Assembly (NCBI GenBank): GCA_018342105.1
Contig: JAFIRS010000390.1
Coordinates: 701,349-765,348 of the forward strand
Origin: Gonioctena quinquepunctata
Lineage: Eukaryota > Arthropoda > Insecta > Coleoptera > Chrysomelidae
Length of the DNA: 64,000 bases
Direction: 5' to 3'
In this document: in pieces, positions 55,536 to 64,000 of the stretch
How positions within the stretch are numbered: position 1 is the first letter of the stretch
How the letters are laid out: each line of letters opens with the position of its first letter
Program-made: the position numbers and the translations under genes
The notes under the pieces: model-generated
Databases searched by the model: none
Told to the model about the DNA's origin: nothing
The model's input: the letters and a program-made list of their open reading frames with translations, nothing else

Positions 55536-56460
55536 ATGGTTCACACTGAGGAAGAAAAAGTTCAAATATATACTTGTTGTATACAAAATAACAAAAATAA
55601 ACGTGCAGCAAAAAGTGCATATAGGGTGTTGTATCCAAATTGTCCAACACCGTCAGAAAATACATTCAAAAATATTTACCAAAAAGGGGAATCATACCTC
55701 CAGTTTCAGTAGAAAAAAGCGTGTAGTTCAAGAAAACCAGCGTGTGTTCAAGAACAGCTAGATATACTGCTTCATTTCGAAGGTAAAAACCTATCCATAT
55801 TAGTTTTGAAATATGGTATTATTTTTAGAAAATTTGAATGTAGTTTAAAAAATGTAGCCAATCAATTAGGTAAAAGTTATTTCAAAATACAACGTAATTT
55901 GCAAAAGAACAACTACAAACCATATACAATTTTACCCGTACAAGTTTTAACAGAGACTCATAAGCGAAAAATGCTGGAATTTTGCCAACAGATGATTCAA
56001 AATTTGAATGAAGATCCCGATTATTTAACTAAAATATTATGGAACGGCAGGAGTGTTCAATAGGGAAAATCGAAGGTCGTGGGAAAAAAAGGACAACAGA
56101 AAAAGATTGGTAAAACAAATGAAGAAAACAGGAAAGAAACTGTGTGGGTGCGGAATTTTTGAAATAAAATTGTTGGACTATATTTTACGATTATATATTA
56201 ACAAGAGTTACCTATCAAGAAATACTCCTCCCAGAAATAGAAAATATTCTTTTTACATAATTTCTCAGAAGCCGAGCTTGCAGTATGATTTAGATGCCAG
56301 ATAAGGTAAATCCGCATAGTGTCCTACACATTCAAGAACATTTGAATAATGTATTCCCAATATGGATAGGAAATAATGAAAGTATTAAATGGCCACCTAA
56401 CACTTCGGACTTGACCCCTATGGATACATTTTTCTGGGTATTTCAAAAAAAACATTGTTT
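55536..56460 (+). pseudogene. Mariner-like transposase relic
   Basis: The frame starts at ATG 55536 with the N-terminal helix-turn-helix of the same insect family (EEEKVQIYTCCIQNNKNKRA, then CPTPSENTFKNIYQKG). After shifts comes GKSYFKIQRNLQKNNYKPYT (55806-56063) and, near 56340-56440, FPIWIGNNESIKWPP, then NTSDLTPMDTFFW with the third catalytic Asp. The middle, with the first two Asp residues, is badly eroded. Inactive. A noisier copy is at 60.94-61.83 kb. Confidence 0.7.
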
Positions 56461-56547
56461 ATAATAATAATTATTATAATAATGAAAGCATTAAAAAAAG
56501 ATTTGTTTAAAGAATAAAATAAAATGGTTCAAAATGAAAAATTTAAG

Positions 56548-56559
<12 letters not shown>

Positions 56560-56590
<31 letters not shown>

Positions 56591-56972
56591 AAAATTTTAA
56601 AAATTTCCCCATTTAAAAGGGGCCCTTAAAAAATACGCTTTTCAGCATTCAAAAATTTTTTTTTAAAATTAACAAAACTGTATCTTGACAACCATTTTTT
56701 AATTCCCAAAAAGGCACTCCATTTTTTTTTTTTCTTTTTAAAAACGGCAAAAGTTTATTAGGCAATTTTTTTTTTGTTTGGGCCTTCCACTGGTTAAGTC
56801 TTTAAATGAAAAAAAATGGAAATTTCAAAAAAGTTTTAACAACGAAGTTAAAAAATTTAAATTTGGAAAAAAAGTATTTGATATTTTTTTATGTAGCCCC
56901 CAAAAAAAAATTTGTGCAAACCCCAAGTCAATGGGGTACCGTTCTAGGGGTTTAAAACCTAAAGTATGGTAA
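56560..56972. other. Start of the noisy sequence
   Basis: From about 56590 the text changes to short ordinary words separated by runs of A, T, C or G. It corresponds loosely to 61.9-62.36 kb (shared words such as GTATCTTGACA and CCTAAAGTATGGTAATG). Confidence 0.6.
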
Positions 56973-57949
56973 TGAGCAGAAGAGAAAAGAAAACCCTTTT
57001 TTAAACCCCCGCGGCAATGGAAAACCTGGAACTACAGCAAGATCCAGAAAGCCCAAAGAAAACCCCGACCTTGGCGTGCAGCTGGAAAAAGGGGGTCGAA
57101 GACCATCATGGCAGGGGGGTCGGGGGTTACTCCCTTTAACCCCTTGGGCCAAAACCCTTTTTTCGGGACAATGGGATCCTAAACGTGTTTGGGGGGCCCC
57201 CGATATTGGTGGGAAGCGCCAAAAATTTTAAGGAACAAAGAGGGAATGCGGGAAATCCATGATAAAGTCGCTGGAGGACATCTGGGGGACAAGCCCTGCA
57301 AAAAGTGGGCCGGTTTTACGGACCAATTGTCGCGCGCCGGGACGGGGAAAAAGGGTGGCTGATGCGCTGCTGGCAATGGCTCCCCCCCCGGGGGCCCCAA
57401 AACCGGGGGAGGCAGCCCGTTCAGGGGAATCGCCAGACATCGCCGGCCCGTTTCCCCATCCGACCCGGGAATTCACCTTTGGTGGACCTTCCCAAAATGG
57501 GCGGAACCCCGCCCTGCCCCAAAACCGGGGAAACCACCCGCGCCGACGCTTTGAAAGATGGGAAGCACGGGATTCCAATGGGTCCTCGGATAAGGCAAAA
57601 TTTCAATTAACCTTTTTTCCCAAAAAAAAAATGTCACTGCTGAAAACCCAAGGGGAAAAAAAAGGCCCCACACCAAAATCCAGGAATGGTGGAACGGGTG
57701 AAAACGATAACCGCCACTTGCCCGGTTTTCTGACCATCAAAGAGACGGGAAAGGGAATTTTTTTTCCATCCGATCCGCGTCAGGGGGTCAACCGGTCAAA
57801 CTCCTGCTAAAAATTTAAGGGGCCCAAAAAATTTTGTTTCCGTGACCTAAAAAATTGGGAAAAACCGCCGGGGAAAACCTGGGGGAGAACTAAAAAAAAC
57901 TTCGGCAGAAAAGGACGAGTTCGCCCCCAAAAAACCCCCGGGGATGATT

Positions 57950-58440
57950 GACGTTCGAAAGTTTATGTCCTTGTATTCAAACGGGCAAAAAATTCTCATG
58001 GAATTACTAGAGAGGGTCGGGCCTTTTTTGAGGTGCCCTGCTGACTACGCACTAGCGCACTTTTGTGGAAAAAGATCTTCAAATGTCGGGGGGATCGCCG
58101 CGGGGTTTCCCGAAATTTGGGGAAACCAAACACTGGGGGGGGAAAAAATCCGGGAATTGGTGGGGTGCTAAAAAGTTGGGGAAAAAAGGCCAGAGAAACA
58201 TCTACTACCTGGCCCCAAAAGGCATTCCCAAATAAACCCCCCCATAAAAATGTCTGGAAAAAACCCCCAAAAATAAAATTTTCTATGGTGGACCAAAAAA
58301 CCGGGGATCTAGAAAATTCCCCCAAAACTACCCCGGGGGAAAAATTTTATGGGTTGGACTGGAAGTCAAAAAAGTATGCTGGAGGCGATATTCCCCAAAA
58401 ACCAGCGGCGTGGGTTTTGGGGGTTTTCTGAGCCCCTTCC
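57950..58440 (+). pseudogene. Corrupted copy of macro-domain ORF3
   Basis: Matches 52483-52960 block by block (PADYALAH, then FYGLDWKS and YAGGD in shifted frames). Catalytic regions are blurred by homopolymer runs. It adds no independent evidence of function, but it carries a longer T run where the first copy seems to have lost a T near 52565. Confidence 0.75.
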
Positions 58441-58569
58441 CACGGAACCGGGGTTTTTTCCCCCTTTCCCTCGAACCACGGTGCAGATAAAAGAGTCATG
58501 CAGATATCGTCACACTAAAAGGGTAAATTTCGGGACGAAATGTTTTTTTAAAAAAGGGGGGGAAGGGCC

Positions 58570-58922
58570 CAACCCCACAAACCCTTTAGGCCGGACCTGT
58601 CGCCTCACGTTGCCATCGACAGCGATGAGATCACCCCCCGGGAAAATTCGAGAACCATCCAGTCGCTTTTCCCCCCCGGGGAAAAAAAAGGGGAATTTTG
58701 GGGAAAAAATTGGAACATGCCGTCGCCAACTCCCGGGGAAATTTGAAAGATCGGGGAATCCTGTGAGGGGGGAAAAAATGGGGAGCCCTCAAGATGGCCG
58801 GACAGTCTGAACGAGATACGATCGAGCTATACATTGGGGTAGTTATTAATAAAAAAATTTAAATTGTATTTTAAATTTTTAAATAAATTAGTAAAACCAA
58901 TTTAAAATTTATTTACGTTACA
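58570..58922 (+). repeat. Corrupted LTR copy
   Basis: AGGCCGGACCTGTCGCCTCA and TGCCATCGACAGCGATGAGA match the LTRs exactly, and the ending TTTATTTACGTTACAATAAC includes the target-site side sequence. The rest is noisy. Confidence 0.85.
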
Positions 58923-59051
58923 ATAACAATTGTAGATTTCCTGAAAAAAGGGCCCCAAAAAAAGACTCAAAATTTTTGGGGAAACGAGTTCACTTTACTT
59001 CAGCCCTTTGACTGTTTTAAAATTTTTGAAAAAAACAGTCGTCCTAACCTT

Positions 59052-59086
<35 letters not shown>

Positions 59087-60939
59087 AAAAAAATTTAAAA
59101 AAAAAAAGGAAAAAAATTCCCCTTTTAAAAAAAAAAATTTACCGCTACATGTCATAAAAATTTTTTATACCAACATGAAATAAATAAAATTTTAAAAATT
59201 TGGGGGCCCGGGGCAAACTCTTTAACAATATAAATGTATCAATAATTGTGGAACCCCAAAAAGGGGAAAATAGGGGAAAAAATATATATATATAAAAAAA
59301 TATATATAAGGGAAAGGGAAATTTTTAAAGGACCCTAGCCCTAAAAAGAAGTGTTAACCGTAGACACGTGTTTCGGGCTCTGGGCCCCCATGGGGACGGG
59401 GGGAAGTGAAAAGGGTGAACAACACTTGGTAGAAAACGAAAAAAACAACAGCCCCAAAAAAAGCAGAAGCCAGCCGTGATTTTGGTCCCGACCCCCCAAA
59501 TTCCCCGGGCAACAACCAACGTCCCCCTTTTTTTTTAAATAAAAACATTTTTTCCCCCCCCTAAAAAAAAAAGGGGGATATTTTTCTCTCTCTCTTTCCC
59601 CAGTCGGTATTTTGGGAATTTGTTGTAATATTTGGTTTTTTTAAAAACCCCCGGTCTTTTGGGGGAAAAATTTTGGGGAATATTTTCCAGTTAACTTTTC
59701 CCGGGGGAAAATTGGGGGATGTGCCAATAAAACTATTTAAATTTTGGCCTCTTTTAACCAATCTGAATCGTTTTAGGTGAAATTAAAGTACTAAACCAAA
59801 GTCGCAAGATTTAGTCAGACTGTGTAATTTTTGAAATTTTTTTGGGGAACCCTTATGACAAAAAACCCATTGTTAGGGGTTTTTTTTCCCCAGGGATTTT
59901 TTTTTCGACATAAATAAAACCCCAAGTCTGAAACCGTAAAAACCCCCTCTATGTCTTTTAAAAATAGGGTTGTAATTCGGGAGAGTGGGTAGTATATTTG
60001 ATTGATGAGTTCGTTGTTTGGAAAATTTGTGAGGCATTGCTAGGCTGGCAAAAATGGACTGGTGGAGGTTTGCACAAGTGGGGTTTGGGAAAAAGAAAAA
60101 AAACGCATGTTGTTGCCACATGTTGGGGGAAATTCTTTAGGGAAAAGGACTCCTCGTTTGGAAAAAAAAACTTGAAAAATACGTTTACGTAGCAGGAGAT
60201 TAAACTAAGAAGAATAAAAATTTGATTTCATCCCCCACTTTTGGAAACCGGGAATTCAAAATCAAATTTTTTAGTGCCCGGGCGACTGGTGTTTGAAAGA
60301 TAGGACAATATTCTAAACAATTAAAATTTGTTGTTGTTATTAAACATTATCTGCCATCTATTGTTAATCATTGTCTTTAGCGGGGGGTCCAAGTCTTTTT
60401 TTTGGGGGGGATGGGGAAAAAGTTCTTGAGACAAACCTTCATGAAATTTTTTTTTTTTTTTTTATCTAATTTTTGTTTTAAAAGAAATAAAAAATTTCCC
60501 ATATCAATTTTTTTTCTTTCCCCCCGGGGGGTTTTGAAAAATATCTTATTTTTTTGGGAAAATTTAAAAAGGTGGGGTGATACTTTGACCCGAGTGAAAG
60601 GGGCAAATTTTTTTTTTTTTTTTAAAAACAGATGTACCCGGTTATTCCTATAAATTCCCCCCCCCTTATCATCTTATTTTCCGAAAAAAAAAAATTTTGT
60701 TTTTGGGGTTTTTTGTTTTCATAAATTGTTTTAAAAAAAAACAAAAGGAGCAGATTTGGGGGTATTTTTTTAAATGGGATATGATGTAAAATTCCCTATT
60801 TAAAAATTTTATTTTTTTCCTGATAGTTAGACTAGTTTTTTTTTCTGTAAATCCTATCCTATTTAAAGTTAATTTTTTTTCAAGAAAACTTGAAAAAAAC
60901 AACTATATTATGTTCGTTTAATTTCATTTCTTTAATAGA

Positions 60940-61830
60940 ATAATCAAAAGGGTTTCCCCTGAGGAAGAAAAAGTTCAAATATACTTGTTGTATACAAAAT
61001 AACAAAATAAACGTGCAGAAAAAATGCATATAGGGTGTTGTATCAAATTGTCCAACACCGTCCCGAAAATCACAAAATATTTAAAAAAGGTGGGGAAACA
61101 TCCCCCCAGTTTCAGTAAAAAAAAGGGGGTAGTTCAAGAAAACCAGCGTGTGTTCAAGAACAGCTAGAATCCTTATTTCGAAGGTAAGCCTATCCATTTA
61201 GTTTTTTGTATGGTTTATTTTTTAGAAAATTTTAATGTGTTTAAAAAAGAAAACAATTAGGGAAAAGTTATTTAAAAAAACAACGAAATTTTTGAAAGAA
61301 CAACTAAAACCCCTATACAATTTTACCCGTACAAGTTTTAAAGAGACTCAGGGGAAAAAGCGGGAAATTTTTTCCAACAGATGATTCAAAATTTGAATGA
61401 AGACCCCGTTATTTAACTAAAATATTATGGGGGGGAGGGGTTCAATAGGAAAATCGAAGGTCGGGGAAAAAAAGGGGACAACAAAAAAAAGATTGGTAAA
61501 ACAAATGGAAAACAGGAAAGAAATTTGTGGGGGGAATTTTTTTTGAAAAAAAATTGTTAAAATTTTTTAATATATTAAAAAAGGTTACCTATCAAGAAAT
61601 CTCCTCCCGAAATAAAAAAATATTCTTTTACATAATTTTGAAGCCGAGCTTGCCATATGTTTTAAAGATGCCAGATAAGGCCCCCCCATAGTGTCCTAAA
61701 AAAAAAGAACATTTGAATAATGTATTCCAATTTGGATGGAAATAATAAAAGTATTAAATGGCCCCCTAACACTTGGACTTGCCCCCGGGGGTTTACTTTT
61801 TTTTCGGGTATTTCAAAAAACATTGTTTAA
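60940..61830 (+). pseudogene. Corrupted copy of the mariner-like relic
   Basis: Follows 55520-56460 in order with exact words (for example GTTCAAGAACAGCTAGA and GATGATTCAAAATTTGAATG) between noisy parts. Confidence 0.75.
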
Positions 61831-62357
61831 AAATTTATTATAATAATATGAAATCATTAAAGACACGATTTGACAATGTGAAAAGAGAAGGGAATGTAAT
61901 AATGAAAAATTTCCCCCTAATTTAATATTTTAAAATTTTAATATATAAAATATATATAAAAATTTAATATATATAAAAAAGTGTGATTTTTTAAAAAAGG
62001 AAACCCCCCCCTTGGAAATGCATTTTTAGTCATTTAAAAACTTTTTTTTTGAAAATTAAGAAAAAAACGTATCTTGACACTTTTTCAAAACTTTTTTTTT
62101 CCCCAAAAACCCCCGGGGGTTTTTTTTTTTTCCAAAAAACGGAAAAGTTTTATTAAAAAATTTTTTTTTAAAATTTTTTGATACACCCAGGGGTTAGTAG
62201 TCGTTATAAATGAAAACAAAATTTCATGAAAAATTTTGGGTTTTAAAAAATTTAAAACCCAAAAAATTCGGAAAAAAAGATTTGATTTTTTTTAAAAACC
62301 CTTTAAATTTTTGGGGTCAAACAATAGTCATTCCCTACAGTTATAACTCCTAAAGTA

Positions 62358-63186
62358 TGGTAATGTGGCGATTTTTTGGGGGAAGCGTTTTTTTTAAAAA
62401 AAACTAACTACCCCCAAAATTTGGGGTTATAGTCCAAAAATTTTTTTTAAAATTTTGGGTTTTAAAATTTTTCAAAAAAAAAGAAAATTAAAAATTCTTT
62501 TTCCCAAAGCAGTTTCAAAAGCCGATAAAAAAAAAAAATGAATGAATTAAGTTTTAAAGTATCAAAATTTTTTATTCAATAATAAAACAGAAAGCAGGAC
62601 AAAAAAAAGTTCCTTTTTTTTTTTTCGGGGAAAATCTGAAACAAGCTTTTTTGAGAAGGTACAATAAAATTTTAAATTGAAAATACATTGGGATAGGTAT
62701 TGTCTTTTAAAACAATAGTAGGGCTGTGATTTAGACACCACAAATCGTCACATTACCAAAGGGGAGTTTCCCAACAATGACTATTGACTTCCCGGGTTTT
62801 CGCTGAAAAATTTTTGGCCCTTTTTTTGGCAGTGTTCCCCGATTTAAAAATTTTTTTTGCAATCTAAAAAAATTTAATCAAATCTTTGTTTAAAATTAAA
62901 GTTGTTGTTAATTTTTGGGTTTTTTAAACCCAAAATTTTTTTATAAGAAATTTTGAGGGTTTTTTTTTAAAACGACTACGAAACCCCGTGGTTTTAGTAA
63001 AATTTTGGGAAAAAAAAAAATGCCTAGAAAAAATTTTTCCGTTTTTTGACAAAAAAAAAAAACCATAGGGCCTTGGAAATGAAACAAATTTGGTAAAAAT
63101 ACGTTTTTTAGCTTAATATTAAAAAATACTTTTGAGATTGACTAAAAAAAGAATTTACAAGGGGGGTTCCATTTTTAATGGGTCAC

Positions 63187-63235
<49 letters not shown>

Positions 63236-64000
63236 AAAGAAGACTTATCAATTGTGCATTGGTAATTTAAATTTGGGAAAAATTTAAAAATCTTTTATAG
63301 TTTCATGTTATTTAAATTTCCCAAATAAATCTTTGCTTTTTTTTGTATAAATATTTGAACGTTTCTTCCTCCAAAAAAATTTTATTATTCCATTAAATAA
63401 ATGTCTTTCAAACATAATATAGTTGCCATTTTTTAGCTTACTTTAAAAAAAAATTTAAAAATTTTTTTGGATGGGTTTTTCAGTTAACTATCTAACTGTT
63501 TTTTCATTTAATAACTAAACGGTAACATATGGTATATTTTTTTTAAAAAGGAAAAAAAAACCAAAAAAAATTTCCAAAATTTTTGGGTTCCCATTAGAAC
63601 AAATATTTTTTTTATCCCCCAAAATTTGCCCCTTCCTATATTTTTTTATAGCATTCAATCAAAATTAAGTCCCTAACCACAAAAATTTTTAAAATTTTTT
63701 TTTTGATCCCTGTTTTTTTTTTTTTCCAACAAACATAAAAAAAAAATGACATAGATTCACAGCCACTCTAGGGATATTAACTCAGTTTTCATTTGTCTCG
63801 GGCTAAATGTGGAATCTGTTGTGCCGGGGTTTGTTATTCCCCATCTAGAAAGTCTGTTTTTTTTTTATTATTGTTTTACATCCACACGGAAAACTGATTT
63901 TGGGGAGTATTCTTTTATTTATAATTAAAACATTTTTTTATTTCAAACCCCCGGGGAAAAAATTTAAATTTTTTGGGGATTTTTTCCCTTTTTATATTTT
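62358..64000. other. Noisy tail without recognised genes
   Basis: Homopolymer-rich text continues to about 63720; a cleaner patch lies at 63740-63900. A (TA)n run is at 63188-63230. Nothing can be called. Confidence 0.4.

Larger units (their letters stand above)
56973..62357 (+). repeat. Noisy second copy of 51108-56972
   Basis: Beginning with GAGCAGAAGAGAAA, the order of the first copy is repeated. It runs from the gypsy pol segment (56973-57900) through ORF3 (57950-58440), the LTR (about 58570-58922), the Penelope tail with its TA run (58925-59083) and the hammerhead region (about 59350-59400) to the mariner-like relic (60940-61830). Words of 10-40 bases are exact, but between them bases are lost or replaced by homopolymers. 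Open stretches here (for example 57259-57810 and 58349-58810) are by-products and are not genes. Confidence 0.88.

Noticed and set aside
57259..58810. Long open stretches of GC-rich sequence (183 and 153 residues) in the noisy copy
   Set aside because: They are shifted readings of gypsy pol, ORF3 and LTR sequence filled with C/G runs, not independent genes.

Overview
The window is AT-rich eukaryotic DNA, almost certainly from an insect. It has three compact genes with arthropod or animal relatives, many mariner-like transposases of an insect type, non-LTR retrotransposons, a Penelope-like element, an LTR retrotransposon and many short inverted-repeat elements. A beetle-like genome is my guess, but nothing here fixes the order.

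Host genes are sparse: a coiled-coil protein (5979-6788, minus; possibly an augmin HAUS8/Dgt4-like subunit), CDPF1 (16689-17102, minus), IBA57 (23389-24465, minus) and a doubtful Jupiter-like reading frame (39690-40160, minus). IBA57 and CDPF1 are confident calls. Most of the rest is mobile DNA in various states of decay.

Layout. 0.5-4.2 kb: three LINE fragments and a foldback MITE. 7.0-10.7 kb: nested inverted repeats, a tyrosine-recombinase fragment and a MITE with an 8-9 bp target duplication. 11.0-15.5 kb: two mariner-like elements, the second with both ends. 15.5-21.7 kb: LINE fragments and CDPF1. 23.4-24.5 kb: IBA57. 28.9-31.0 kb: a transposon with subterminal repeats. 33.6-35.7 kb: a palindrome of about 2 kb. 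36.9-38.7 kb: a mariner-like element with long inverted ends. 40.7-41.9 kb: a Crypton-like tyrosine-recombinase pseudogene. 43.6-45.1 kb: a LINE. 45.2-53.6 kb: a Penelope-like element split by a recent gypsy-type LTR element. 53.4-53.9 kb: hammerhead ribozyme motifs. 55.5-56.5 kb: a mariner-like relic. From about 56.6 kb on, a noisy sequence repeats 51.1-56.97 kb and looks like uncorrected assembly sequence.

Most striking point: the gypsy element (46754-53434, nearly identical LTRs, 4-bp target duplication ATAA) carries, between integrase and the 3' LTR where some relatives have env, a third reading frame that matches the macro-domain ADP-ribosylhydrolase family of OARD1/TARG1, with both catalytic residues present. 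Just beyond the element, on the minus strand, lies a textbook minimal type I hammerhead ribozyme with a very short helix III, as described for Penelope-like elements and retrozymes. Many frame breaks fall at homopolymers, so some 'pseudogenes' may be consensus errors.
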